From: Saccharopolyspora ipomoeae
GTDB taxonomy: Bacteria; Actinomycetota; Actinomycetes; Mycobacteriales; Pseudonocardiaceae
Reading direction: 5' to 3'
DNA length: 64,000 nucleotides
Assembly: GCF_029952525.1 (NCBI RefSeq)
Contig: NZ_JASAOF010000007.1
Location: 1 to 64,000, forward strand
Position 1 is the stretch's first letter. The number at the start of each line of letters is the position of its first letter. The notes beneath the pieces are model-generated. The model did no database searches. It was not told the DNA's origin and saw only the letters and a list, made by a program, of their open reading frames with translations. Shown piece after piece: positions 50,062 to 60,033 of this stretch. The translations under genes and the position numbers were made by a program.

Positions 50062-51263
50062 GGCGTCCCCGCCCCTCGTCTCATCGCGTCCACCAGCGGC
50101 AGCGGCACCGGGTTCGGCCCCTTTCCGATCTGATCGGTGACATCGCCGGCCCCGGTCTGGACCTTGCCGAGCAGGTCGGCGACCGACGGCAGCGGCGCGA
50201 CGCCCTCCACGACCGGGTTGAGCTGCTCGCAGGTGTCGCGCAGCGACTGCGGGACGGGTTCGGGCAGCGGTGCGACGTTGGCGATCAGCCTGCACACCAT
50301 GAGGATCGGGGGCTGGGCGAGCTCCTGCGGGTTCCACCGCGAGGCCACCGTTCCCGACGCCGAGTCGTAGGCGTTGATGAAGTTCGTGGTCGCCAGCGGC
50401 ATCAGGTCCAGCACCTCCCCCAGCGCCTGGCGCTGGTCGACCAGCGCCTGGGTGACACCGGTGAGGTTGCGGACGTTGGAGGACATGTGGTCGCGGTTGT
50501 CGTGGACGAACCGCTGCACGTCGTCCAGGGCGAGGGCCAGCGAGTGCAGCGAGGTGCCCAGCTGCTCGCGCTCGGAGGCGAGATAACCGGTGGTGTCGGC
50601 CATCCGGCCGTAGAGCTCGCGGATCTGCTGGTCGCTCCGGGCGAGCGTGCCGGTGAACTGGTTGAGGTTGTCCACGGTGGCGAACAGGTCGTCCTGGTTC
50701 TCCGACAGGGTCGCCGAGAGCTCCCCGAGGCGCTTGATCGTGGTGTTGAGGTCCTGGCCGTTGCCGTCGAGGGTGGCCGCGGTCGTGTTGAGGACGTCGT
50801 TGAGCGCGCCGTCGCGGTTCGCGCCGTCCGGGCCGAGCGCGGTCGACAGCGCGTTGACGCTCTTGTACAGCTCGTCGAGCTCGGCCGGGGTCGCGGTGCG
50901 CTTGCGGTCCAGGACGGCACCGGAGGCCATCACCTCGCCGCGCGTGTAGGCGGGTGTGAGCTGCACGTACCGGTCGCTGACCAGGCTGGGCGCGACGACG
51001 ACGGCGTTGGCGTCGGCGGGGATGCGCACCCCGTCGTCGACGTGCATGTCGACGCGCACCACGGGTCCTTCAGGTGTGACGGTGTCGATCTGGCCGACCT
51101 TCACGCCCAGCACCCGCACGCTGGACCCGGCGTAGAGCCCGACGGCCTTGTCGAAGTAGGCGGTGATGGTGGTGCCGCTCGCGGACAGCGTCCACCACAG
51201 CGCACCGGCGGTGACCAGGGCCAGCGCGCACAGCGCGGCGATCACGCGGGCGATCCTGCTCAT
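50058..51263 (-). CDS. mce4D: Mce-family protein, Mce4D
   Basis: A 401-residue Mce subunit with an N-terminal anchor (VIAALCALALVTAGALWWTL, about 7-26), the Mce domain (ITAYFDKAVGLYAGSSVRVLGVKVGQIDTV, about 33-110) and a long helical region (about 125-290) with heptad-like Leu spacing. CRLIANVAPLP and the CEQLNP segment near 345 are typical of D subunits. It is coupled to mce4C and mce4E by ATGA overlaps. Confidence 0.88.
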   Translation of the reverse strand: MSRIARVIAALCALALVTAGALWWTLSASGTTITAYFDKAVGLYAGSSVRVLGVKVGQIDTVTPEGPVVRVDMHVDDGVRIPADANAVVVAPSLVSDRYVQLTPAYTRGEVMASGAVLDRKRTATPAELDELYKSVNALSTALGPDGANRDGALNDVLNTTAATLDGNGQDLNTTIKRLGELSATLSENQDDLFATVDNLNQFTGTLARSDQQIRELYGRMADTTGYLASEREQLGTSLHSLALALDDVQRFVHDNRDHMSSNVRNLTGVTQALVDQRQALGEVLDLMPLATTNFINAYDSASGTVASRWNPQELAQPPILMVCRLIANVAPLPEPVPQSLRDTCEQLNPVVEGVAPLPSVADLLGKVQTGAGDVTDQIGKGPNPVPLPLVDAMRRGAGTP

Positions 51264-52273
51264 CGGCCACCTCCCTCGGGAACCGGGATCTCGCACTCGG
51301 GGGTGTTGGTCTGGATCGGCCCGGCGTGGATCGGCGGGGGCAGCAGACCGCAGAAGTAACCCTCGAACCAGCGCCCGTTGCCGATGGTGTTGTTGAACCC
51401 GCGCACGTAGGGCGCCAGCGCGCCGACGGCGTGGTCGAGGTTGTCCTGGTTGCGCTTGAGCATCGCGGTGAGCTGGTCGAGCTGGTCGAGGGCCGGTTTC
51501 ATCTGCTCCTGGTTGTCGGCGACCAGGCCGCGCAGCTCGCGGGAGAGCTTCTCGGTGCCCTCCAGCAGCCCGCTGATGGCCTGCTTGCGGGCCTGCACCT
51601 CGGACAGCAGCTGGTTGCCGTCGGTGACGAGCTTGCTGACCTGCTGGTCGCGGTCGGCGACGATGCCGGAGACGTCGCCGGCGTTGTGCAGCAGGTCGGC
51701 GAGCTGCTGGTCGCGGGAGGCGATGGTCTGCGACAGCTGCGAGAGTCCCGTGACGGCCTGGTCCATGTGCTGCGGCGCACCGCGCATCGTGTCGGACATG
51801 ACCCGGAAGCTCTCGGCGAGCTTGGCGCTGTCGAGCTGCCCGGTGGTGCGGGTCAGCTGGTCGATGGCGTCGGGGATGTCGAACGGAGAGGTGGTGCTGC
51901 GCAACGGGATCGGCTCGGACAGCTCCTCGTCGCCCGCCGGTTGCAGGCCGAGGAACTTCTCGCCGAGCAGCGTCTTGATCTGGATGTCGGCGCGGGTGCG
52001 GTCGCCGATCTCGCGTCCGTCCACCGTGAACTCCACCAGCACCCGGTTGCCGTCCAGGACGACGTCGTCGACCTCGCCGACCTTGACCCCGGCGATCTGC
52101 ACCTCGTTCCCCGGTTCCAGGCCCGCGGATTCGGCGAAGTGGGCCGAGTAGGTGTTGCCGGAGCCGATCAGCGGCAGGTCCTTGGCCGAGAACGCCGTGA
52201 GCGTTCCCAGCACCAGCAGCGCGATCGTGACCAGGCCGACGGCGACCTGGTTGCGCGCCCGCAGCGGTTTCAT
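51260..52273 (-). CDS. mce4C: Mce-family protein, Mce4C
   Basis: A 337-residue Mce subunit. The N-terminal anchor is VAVGLVTIALLVLGTLTAF (about 10-28). The Mce domain reads YSAHFAESAGLEPGNEVQIAGVKVGEVDDV (about 42-115), followed by helical repeats to about 290. The C-terminal GNGRWFEGYFCGLLPPP resembles other Mce C proteins. The start codon overlaps the mce4B stop as ATGA. Confidence 0.88.
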   Translation of the reverse strand: MKPLRARNQVAVGLVTIALLVLGTLTAFSAKDLPLIGSGNTYSAHFAESAGLEPGNEVQIAGVKVGEVDDVVLDGNRVLVEFTVDGREIGDRTRADIQIKTLLGEKFLGLQPAGDEELSEPIPLRSTTSPFDIPDAIDQLTRTTGQLDSAKLAESFRVMSDTMRGAPQHMDQAVTGLSQLSQTIASRDQQLADLLHNAGDVSGIVADRDQQVSKLVTDGNQLLSEVQARKQAISGLLEGTEKLSRELRGLVADNQEQMKPALDQLDQLTAMLKRNQDNLDHAVGALAPYVRGFNNTIGNGRWFEGYFCGLLPPPIHAGPIQTNTPECEIPVPEGGGR

Positions 52274-53301
52274 CGGCACCTCTCCGGCAACTGGGTCGTC
52301 GGGACGGGCAGGATCGGGACGTTGATCTTGAGCTGGTCGATGCGGATGTTGCCGGTGACCTGGCACGAGTAGTAGTTGAACCAGCCGCCGTAGCTGACGG
52401 TGCGGGTCAGCCGCTGCAACCGGTTCGGCATCGTCTGCAGCGTGTGGTCCAGCAGCGGCAGGTCCTGGTTCAGCAGCCCGGTCACGTCGCGCAGCGCGGC
52501 GATGTCCTGCTGCAGCGGCGGTCTGGCCTGCTCGACGAGTCCCGCGGTGGTGTTGCTGAGCTCGTCGAGCGCGCCGATCGCCTCGCCCACGGGTTTGCGC
52601 TGCTCGGCGAGCCCGCTGGTGAGCCGTTGCAGGGCGTCGATGAGCTCGGCCAGCTGCGGGCCGCGCTGGTTGACGTTGCCCAGCACGGCGTTGAGGTTGT
52701 CGATGACCTGGCCGATGACCTCGTCCTTCTGCGCGAGCGTGCCGGTGAGCGACGCGGTGTGGGCGAGCAGGCTGTCGACGGTGCCGCCCTCGCCCTGCAG
52801 TACCTGCACGAGCTCCCCGGAGAGCTGGTTGACGTCCTCGGGGTTGAGCGCCTGGAACAGCGGCTGGAAGCCGTTGAACAGCGCGGTGAGGTTCAGCGCC
52901 GGGTGGGTGCGCTCCAGCGGGATCTCGCCGCCCGCCGGCAGCACGTCCTTCGGGTCGCGCAGCGCCGCGTCCAGCGACAGGTAGCGCTGACCGGCGATGT
53001 TGCGGAACTTCACGGTGGCCTGCGCGTCGCGGGGCAGCGAGCGGGAGGACTCGACGTCGAAGCGCACCAGCGCGTGCTGCTCGTCGTCCACCTCCAGCTC
53101 GGTGACCCGGCCGACCTTGACCCCGGCGATGCGCACGTCGTCGCCCTCGCCGAGCCCGGAGGCGTCGGCGAAGCGCGCGGTGTACTCCCGGGCGTCGCCG
53201 GAGGAGTTCGCGGCGATGGTGGACACCAGGATCCCGGTCAGGGTCAGCGTGACCGCCACGAACGCGATCAGCTTGATCAGCGGTGCGGTGATCGACCTCA
53301 T
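52270..53301 (-). CDS. mce4B: Mce-family protein, Mce4B
   Basis: A 343-residue Mce subunit with an N-terminal anchor (LIKLIAFVAVTLTLTGILVSTI, about 8-29). The Mce domain, YTARFADASGLGEGDDVRIAGVKVGRVTEL, is at about 40-115. The helical part follows, and the end has SYGGWFNYYSCQVTGNIRI, matching the Mce B family. The ATG overlaps the mce4A stop as ATGA. Confidence 0.88.
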   Translation of the reverse strand: MRSITAPLIKLIAFVAVTLTLTGILVSTIAANSSGDAREYTARFADASGLGEGDDVRIAGVKVGRVTELEVDDEQHALVRFDVESSRSLPRDAQATVKFRNIAGQRYLSLDAALRDPKDVLPAGGEIPLERTHPALNLTALFNGFQPLFQALNPEDVNQLSGELVQVLQGEGGTVDSLLAHTASLTGTLAQKDEVIGQVIDNLNAVLGNVNQRGPQLAELIDALQRLTSGLAEQRKPVGEAIGALDELSNTTAGLVEQARPPLQQDIAALRDVTGLLNQDLPLLDHTLQTMPNRLQRLTRTVSYGGWFNYYSCQVTGNIRIDQLKINVPILPVPTTQLPERCR

Positions 53302-54647
53302 CGCACGGTCACCTCCGCGTTCCGGAACAGCGGTCCGACGAGCACGCTCGTCCAGTCGGGCACGGCTCCCGGCTGGACCTCCAGCTCCGGCGCCAGCAGT
53401 GCCGCCAGGAGATCGCGCTCGGGCCGGGAGTTGGCGACCGACGAGCTCGCCGACTGCGGCGAGGTGCTCGCCGGGGCGCTGCCGGTGGTCTTCTTCCAGG
53501 GGAACAGCGCGTCGCGGTCCAGCGGCGGTTCGGGCTTGGTGGAGCCGTCGTCGAGCGGGCCGCCCGGCGGGTACTGCGGGAAGGTGTCGGGCGCCTCGAC
53601 GAACGGGTAGCACCGCGGGCCGCGCTGCTCCAGGTTCTTCGGGGTGTCCACGCCCGGCAGGTACTTGCCGCGGCTGGCGGTGATCTCCAGCGTCATCCGC
53701 GCCATGTTCGGGGTGTCGGTGCCCTTGCCGAAGGTGAGATCGGCGTTCTTCGTGCCAGCCTGGAACTGCTGCAGCATGCAGGGGTACTGCGGCGAGTACT
53801 CGGCCAGCAGCTCCAAGGTGGACCGCGAGGTGCTCGCGAGCCGGATGAAGTTGTCGCCGTTGGCCGACAGGAACCGGTCCATCTCACCGCTGGCGCTGGT
53901 GACCGTGCTGGTCATCTGCTGCAGCTGGGTGCGCTGCTCGACGACGGTGCGGCTGGTGGTGGTCAGGTCGTTGACCGCCTGCATCAGGTCGGGTGCGGCG
54001 TCTGCGTAGTTCTCGGCGACGTCGTCGACGCGGCTGATCACCGACTCCATCTTTGGCAGCGACGGGTCGAAGTCCTCCAGGTAGCGGTCCAGCTGCACCA
54101 GCGTCTCGCCGAGCTGGTCGCCGCGGCCCTGCAGCGCCTGGGAGACGGCGTTGAGGGTGGTGGAGACCTGCTGCGGCTGCACCGCCTGCAGCACCGGCAT
54201 CAGGTCGGAGAGGACCTTCTCGACCTCCATCGCCGAGGCGCTGCGGTCCTGCGGGATGACGTCGCCCGCGCTCAGGGTGTCCGATGTGGACCCCTTCGGG
54301 ATGTCGAGGGCGACGTAGCGCTCGCCGAAGAGCGTCTTGGGCAGCAGCCTGGCCGAGGCGTCGGCCGGGATCATCCCGGCCTTGTCGGGCTGCAGCGCCA
54401 GCCTCAGGTCGGCGTGCCCGTTGCCCGCGTCGATCGAGCGGACCTCGCCGACCACCACGCCGCGCACCTTGACGTCGGCGCCCGGCATCATCTGGTTGCC
54501 CGCGGTGTCGGCGCGCACCGTCACCGCGACGAAGCGGGTGAAGGCCTTGTTGTACATCCCGATCGTTCCCGCCAGGAACAGCCCGGCGACGACCAGGAAC
54601 GCGATCCCCATCGCCTGGTGGCGGCGTCTGCTGCGCGATTCGATCAT
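53298..54647 (-). CDS. mce4A: Mce-family protein, Mce4A
   Basis: First Mce subunit, 449 residues. The anchor is MGIAFLVVAGLFLAGTIGMY (about 13-32), preceded by a basic RSRRRHQ. The Mce domain covers VTVRADTAGNQMMPGADVKVRGVVVGEVRSI (about 42-120). The helical region reaches about 300, and the last 90 residues are Pro/Ser-rich. It is coupled to yrbE4B by an ATGA overlap. Mce A subunits form part of the ring or needle contacting the substrate. Confidence 0.89.
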   Translation of the reverse strand: MIESRSRRRHQAMGIAFLVVAGLFLAGTIGMYNKAFTRFVAVTVRADTAGNQMMPGADVKVRGVVVGEVRSIDAGNGHADLRLALQPDKAGMIPADASARLLPKTLFGERYVALDIPKGSTSDTLSAGDVIPQDRSASAMEVEKVLSDLMPVLQAVQPQQVSTTLNAVSQALQGRGDQLGETLVQLDRYLEDFDPSLPKMESVISRVDDVAENYADAAPDLMQAVNDLTTTSRTVVEQRTQLQQMTSTVTSASGEMDRFLSANGDNFIRLASTSRSTLELLAEYSPQYPCMLQQFQAGTKNADLTFGKGTDTPNMARMTLEITASRGKYLPGVDTPKNLEQRGPRCYPFVEAPDTFPQYPPGGPLDDGSTKPEPPLDRDALFPWKKTTGSAPASTSPQSASSSVANSRPERDLLAALLAPELEVQPGAVPDWTSVLVGPLFRNAEVTVR

Positions 54648-55516
54648 CCTGCGATCCGCACTGTCGTGGTCGATCCCCAGATCGCCAGGCTGCAGAAGAA
54701 GTCGAGCACGGTGACCAGCACGATCGAGGTCCGCACGGCGCGCCCGACGGCCACGCCCACCCCGGCCGGGCCACCGCTGGCGGTGTAGCCGTAGTAGCAG
54801 TGGGTGAGGATCACCGCGACGCTGAACACCATCACCTTCCCGAAGGACCACAGCACGTCCTCCGGTGGCAGGAACAGGTGGAAGTAGTGGTCGTAGGTGC
54901 CCGCCGACTGCCCGTAGACCCACACCGTGATCTGCCGGGAGGCCAGGTAGGACCCGAGCAGGCCGACGACGTAGAGCGGGATGACGGCCGCGACCCCGGC
55001 CAGCACCCGGCTGGTCACCAGGTACGGCACGCTGCGCACCCCCATCACCTCCAGCGCGTCGATCTCGTCGGAGATGCGCATGGCGCCCAGCTGCGCGGTG
55101 AACCCGCAGCCGACGGTGGCCGACAGCGCCAGGCCCGCGGACAGCGGCGCGACCTCGCGGGTGTCGAAGTAGGCGGCGATGAAGCCGGTCAGCGCGGCGG
55201 TGCCGAGCTGGTTCAGCGAGGAGTAGCCCTGCAGGCCGACGACGGCGCCGGTGGCCATCGTCATGCCGACCATCACGCCGAGCGTGCCGCCGATGATGGC
55301 CAGCGCGCCGCTGCCGAAGACGACCTCGGTGAGCAGCCGCAGGGTTTCCTTGCGGTACTTGGTGAGCGTGACCGGCACCAGGGCCAGGGCCCGAACGTAG
55401 AACGACAGCTGCCAGCCGAGGTTGGCCAGCACGTCGCCGGGCCGGGACGCGGCCTTGGCGATGCGGCGCTGCATCGGGGTCGGCGTCGGTGGGGGCGCCG
55501 TGTCCAGGACTGCCAT
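54644..55516 (-). CDS. yrbE4B: Mce ABC transporter permease YrbE4B
   Basis: MlaE-type membrane permease, 290 residues with about five hydrophobic segments from residue 45 on. Conserved MlaE features include LPVxLT-like LVPVTLTKYRKETLRLL, GALAIIGGTLGVMVGMTMATGAVVGLQ and RISDEIDALEVMGVRSVPYLVTSRVLAGV near 155, the last being the coupling-helix region for the ATPase. It pairs with YrbE4A. The gap to the preceding gene is one base. No MceG ATPase is in the window; in mycobacteria it is encoded elsewhere. Confidence 0.93.
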   Translation of the reverse strand: MAVLDTAPPPTPTPMQRRIAKAASRPGDVLANLGWQLSFYVRALALVPVTLTKYRKETLRLLTEVVFGSGALAIIGGTLGVMVGMTMATGAVVGLQGYSSLNQLGTAALTGFIAAYFDTREVAPLSAGLALSATVGCGFTAQLGAMRISDEIDALEVMGVRSVPYLVTSRVLAGVAAVIPLYVVGLLGSYLASRQITVWVYGQSAGTYDHYFHLFLPPEDVLWSFGKVMVFSVAVILTHCYYGYTASGGPAGVGVAVGRAVRTSIVLVTVLDFFCSLAIWGSTTTVRIAG

Positions 55517-55517
55517 C

Positions 55518-56300
55518 TCACAACCCCTTCGGCGGCACGAGTTGCAGGTAGATGCCGGTGACCAGGAGGTTGATCATGAACAGCAGCAGGAACGTGATCA
55601 CCACCGCCTGGTTGACCGCGTCGCCCACGCCCTTCGGACCTCCGGAGGGGTTCAGGCCGCGGTAGGCGGCGACCACTCCGGCGACGAAGCCGTAGATGGC
55701 CGCCTTGATCTCGCTGACCCAGATGTCGGGCAGCGAGGCGAGCGCGTTGAAGCTGGCCAGGTAGGCGCCGGGAGTACCGCCCTGCAGCACCACGTTGAAG
55801 AAGTAGCCGCCGAGCACGCCCACGACGCTGACCAGGCCGTTGAGCAGCAGCGAGATCAGCACCGCGCCGAGCACCCGGGGCACGATCAGCCGGTGGATCG
55901 GCGAGATGCCCAGCACCTCCATCGCGTCGATCTCCTCGCGGATGGTGCGCGCCCCGATGTCGGCGCACACGGCCGATCCCCCGGCTCCGGCGACCAGCAG
56001 CGCGGTGATCAGCGGGCTGGCCTGCTGCAGGATCGCCAGGGCGCTGGCCGCGCCGGTGAACGACTGGGCGCCGATCTGCTGGGTCAGCGAGCCGAGCTGC
56101 ATGGCGATCACGGCGCCGAACGGGATGGCCACCATCGCGGTCGGCAGGATCGTGACGCTGGCGAAGAACCACGCCTGCTGGATCCACTCGCGCACGGCGA
56201 AGGGCCTGCGCGGCGTGTAGCGCACGACTTCCCAGGCCAGCGTGGCGATCTTGCCCACGTGACCGAGGGCCGTCGAGACCCCGGCGACCGGCGCGCTCAT
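55518..56300 (-). CDS. yrbE4A: Mce ABC transporter permease YrbE4A
   Basis: First MlaE-type permease of the Mce4 system, 260 residues. Visible family segments are ASVTILPTAMVAIPFGAVIAMQLGSLTQQIGAQS near 48, GAGGSAVCADIGARTIREEIDAMEVLGISPIHRLIVPRVLGAVL near 105 and NPSGGPKGVGDAVNQAVVITFLLLFMINLLVTG near 215. It starts with ATG at 56300, 75 bases after the SDR stop. In M. tuberculosis the same order is found (an SDR, then yrbE4A, yrbE4B and mce4A-F). Confidence 0.93.
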   Translation of the reverse strand: MSAPVAGVSTALGHVGKIATLAWEVVRYTPRRPFAVREWIQQAWFFASVTILPTAMVAIPFGAVIAMQLGSLTQQIGAQSFTGAASALAILQQASPLITALLVAGAGGSAVCADIGARTIREEIDAMEVLGISPIHRLIVPRVLGAVLISLLLNGLVSVVGVLGGYFFNVVLQGGTPGAYLASFNALASLPDIWVSEIKAAIYGFVAGVVAAYRGLNPSGGPKGVGDAVNQAVVITFLLLFMINLLVTGIYLQLVPPKGL

Positions 56301-56375
56301 GCCCGCCGCTCCTCGATACCCATGCTTCCTCCCGGCCTCGTTGACGTGAGAAGTGGTGCGTGCCCGCGCTTCCGG

Positions 56376-57260
56376 CTACGGGATGTCGAGAACTCCGTTG
56401 GCGGCGAAGGACTTCTCCGGGTCTCGGTCGGCGAAGTAGGCGCCGAGAGCGGATTCCAGCTCCGCCTGCGTCCAGAGCTCGCCGGAGGCGGCGAACTTCC
56501 GCTCGATGGTGGGCGGGGCGAGCAGCGCGACGGTTCCGCTGTGGACCACGAACACCTGGCCGCTGATGGCCTGGGCGGAGGGGCCGGCGAGGTAGGCCAC
56601 CAGCGGGGCGACGTGCTCGACCGACATCGGGTCCACGCCGTCGCCCGGGGCGTCGCCGAAGGTCTCGGCGGTCATCGCGGTGCGGGCGCGCGGGCAGATC
56701 GCGTTGGCGCGCACGCCCATTCGCGCCATCGCGCGGGCGGTGGAGACGGTCAGCGAGGCGATGCCGCCCTTGGCCGCCGCGTAGTTGGGCTGGCCGGCCG
56801 AGCCGAGCAGGAACGCCTCGGAGGCGGTGTTGATGATGCTGCCGTAGGTGGCGCCGGAGTCCTTGTACTCCTGGCGCCAGTGCGCGGTGGCGTTGCGCGA
56901 GAGCAGGAAGTGGCCGCGCAGGTGCACCCGCAGGACGTCGTCCCACTCCTGGTCGGTCATCTTGAACAGCATCCGGTCGCGCAGCAGCCCGGCGTTGTTG
57001 ACCACCACGTGCAGCCCGCCGAGCTGCTCGGTGGCGGCGGCCATCATCCGGCCGGAGACCTCGGAGTCGGAGACGTCGCCGACGACCGCGACCGCCTTGG
57101 TGCCGATCTCCTCGATCTCGGCGACCACGGCGTGCGCCGCGTCGGTCACGTCGTTGACCACCACGTTCGCCCCGGCCCGCGCCAGCGCGAGCGCCTCGGC
57201 CCGCCCCAGTCCCGCACCGGCTCCGGTGACGATCGCGACCTTTCCGTCCACACTCGACAC
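56376..57260 (-). CDS. Short-chain dehydrogenase, likely steroid oxidoreductase
   Basis: NAD(P)-dependent SDR of 294 residues. The cofactor motif VTGAGAGLGRAEALALARAGANV (TGxxxGxG) is near residue 12, NNAG is near 88, and the catalytic triad is Ser in IINTASEAFL with YxxxK as YAAAKGGI near 165. The C-terminal extension (after about 240) is longer than in basic SDRs. Its position matches Rv3502c beside mce4, a putative 17-beta-hydroxysteroid dehydrogenase (hsd4B-like). GTG at 57260 is chosen for its GAGGTGAGG site. It heads the leftward mce4 operon behind KstR-type boxes. Confidence 0.9.
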   Translation of the reverse strand: MSSVDGKVAIVTGAGAGLGRAEALALARAGANVVVNDVTDAAHAVVAEIEEIGTKAVAVVGDVSDSEVSGRMMAAATEQLGGLHVVVNNAGLLRDRMLFKMTDQEWDDVLRVHLRGHFLLSRNATAHWRQEYKDSGATYGSIINTASEAFLLGSAGQPNYAAAKGGIASLTVSTARAMARMGVRANAICPRARTAMTAETFGDAPGDGVDPMSVEHVAPLVAYLAGPSAQAISGQVFVVHSGTVALLAPPTIERKFAASGELWTQAELESALGAYFADRDPEKSFAANGVLDIP

Positions 57261-57667
57261 GTGCGCCTCACCTCGGGTCGTGGTCAGCCCCGCCACGTCG
57301 CGGGGAGGTGTTAGCCACCACACAGTAGAATGTGTTCTCGATAAGTATCAAGTGCCACGTCCGGAAGTGGCGAGTGCGCAGCGCATCCAGCAAGAACAGG
57401 TCACGGATGCATATAAAAACGCGTTCTACTCAGGCGGACGTTTCGGCCACCTTTCGGTCACGCCGTCGCCCGCCCGGTGGCTCCGGTCACTCAACGATCC
57501 GCGGACCGCGGGGGTGACTGCTCCATTCGGACGCAGTGCCGGTCGACCTTAGAACACGTTACACATTCGAAGGCAGCGCGGTGACCGCTCGGTCTCGACC
57601 TCATCGCGACCTGAGGTCTATGATTTTAGAAACGTGTTTCACACGGCGTCCGACCCCGGGAGGATGC
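57261..57667. promoter_or_regulatory. kstR operators: Divergent mce4/fadE26 control region with KstR-type boxes
   Basis: The 407-base gap contains no supported gene but four KstR-like palindromes (consensus TnnAACnnGTTnnA). TAGAACACGTTACA at 57550-57563 is a perfect match; AGAAACGTGTTTCA at 57628-57641 and AAAAACGCGTTCTA at 57415-57428 have one mismatch; TAGAATGTGTTCTC at 57326-57339 has two and lies nearest the SDR/mce4 operon. Two boxes flank each direction, so KstR probably represses both operons. The region is AT-richer than its neighbours. Confidence 0.75.
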
Positions 57668-58843
<1,176 letters not shown>

Positions 58844-58846
58844 CCC

Positions 58847-58918
58847 GGGGACGGTTCTAGCCACAACCGCCCATGATCGATGTCCTTCTCGTCCGGACGA
58901 TCGTGGCTGGAACCGTCC
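58847..58918 (+). repeat. 72-bp dispersed palindromic repeat, copy B
   Basis: A hairpin with 16-base arms (58849-58864 and 58903-58918, one mismatch) fills almost the whole gap between the two acyl-CoA dehydrogenase genes. It has the same length and core (CCCATGATCGATGTCC) as copy A at 44366-44437, in the opposite orientation. Confidence 0.85.
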
Positions 58919-58944
58919 TACTCCCCACCCCTCCAGGAGGAGAC

Positions 58945-60033
58945 ATGGACTTCACCCTCACCGAGGCCCAGGAGGACCTGGCCGGGCTCGTCGGACGGAT
59001 CCTCGGTGACAAGGTCACCAACGAACGGCTGCGCGAGATCGACCGTCAGGACGACCGCTTCGACCTCGATCTGTGGGCGGAGCTGGCCAAGGCCGACGTG
59101 CTCACCGCCGCGCTGCCCGGGCGCGGTTTCGGGCTGCTGGAGCAGTGCAGCATCCTGATCGAGATCGGCCGCGCGGTGGCCCCGGTCCCCTACCTGCCCT
59201 CGATCACGATGGGCGCGACGACGCTGGCCGAGTCCGGCACCGACGAGCACCGCCGCCGCTGGGTCGAACCCGCCGCTCGCGGCGAGGTCGTCCTCACCGC
59301 GGCACTGGTCGAGGACGGCAACCCCGACCCCGCCTCGCCCGCCACCCGCGCCGAGCGCGACGGCGAGGACTGGCTGCTCACCGGCACCAAGGTCAACGTC
59401 CCCGCCGGACCGATCGCCGACCTCGTCCTGGTCCCGGCCACCACCGACGACGGCCCCCGGCTCTTCCTAGTCCGCCCCGGCCGACCGGGCGCGACGATGC
59501 AGCGCCAGGAGATCGTCGACGGCGACGCCGAGGGCTGGCTGGAACTCGCGAGCGCCCGGGTGGCCGACGCCGACGTGCTCGGCGCCGACGCCCTGCAGCG
59601 GCTGGTCGTGCGCGCCACCATCGGCGTCTGCGCGGTGCAGGTCGGCGTGCTCACCGGAGCGCTGGAGCGGACCAGCTCCTACGCCGGGGAGCGGGTGCAG
59701 TTCGGCCGCCCGATCGGCAGCTTCCAGGCCGTGGCGCAGCGGCTCGCCGACGGGTTCATCGACGTCGAGGCGGCGAAGCTGACGCTCTGGCAGGCCGCCT
59801 GGCGGGCCGCCGAGGGCCTGCCCTGCGACGAGGAGACCGCCACCGCGAAGTTCTGGGCCGCCGAGGCCGGGCACCGCCTGGCGCACACCGCGGTCCACGT
59901 GCACGGCGGCGTGGGCATCGATCTCGACCACGAGCTGCACCGCTACTTCGTGGCGGCCAAGCGCGGCGAGTTCTCGCTGGGCGGCGCGACGGCGCAGCTG
60001 CGCCGGATCGGCGCGGGCCTGGCGGCGCGATGA
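58945..60033 (+). CDS. fadE27: Acyl-CoA dehydrogenase, FadE27-like
   Basis: Second subunit of the presumed heterotetrameric steroid acyl-CoA dehydrogenase, 362 residues. It has the acyl-CoA dehydrogenase N-terminal helices, the central LLTGTKVNVPAGPIADLVLVPA strand region near 147, and C-terminal ERVQFGRPIGSFQAVAQRLADGFIDVEAAKL near 250 and HTAVHVHGGVGIDLDHELHRYF near 315. The family's usual middle FAD motif (xSEPxAGSD) is replaced by LVEDGNPDPASPAT, as expected for the non-catalytic partner. ATG follows a perfect AGGAGG site. It overlaps the next gene as ATGA. Confidence 0.89.
   Translation: MDFTLTEAQEDLAGLVGRILGDKVTNERLREIDRQDDRFDLDLWAELAKADVLTAALPGRGFGLLEQCSILIEIGRAVAPVPYLPSITMGATTLAESGTDEHRRRWVEPAARGEVVLTAALVEDGNPDPASPATRAERDGEDWLLTGTKVNVPAGPIADLVLVPATTDDGPRLFLVRPGRPGATMQRQEIVDGDAEGWLELASARVADADVLGADALQRLVVRATIGVCAVQVGVLTGALERTSSYAGERVQFGRPIGSFQAVAQRLADGFIDVEAAKLTLWQAAWRAAEGLPCDEETATAKFWAAEAGHRLAHTAVHVHGGVGIDLDHELHRYFVAAKRGEFSLGGATAQLRRIGAGLAAR

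Noticed and set aside
47701-50133. An 810-codon plus-strand frame opposite mce4F/mce4E
   Set aside because: Antisense shadow with biased composition and no recognisable motif; the minus strand holds clear Mce proteins.
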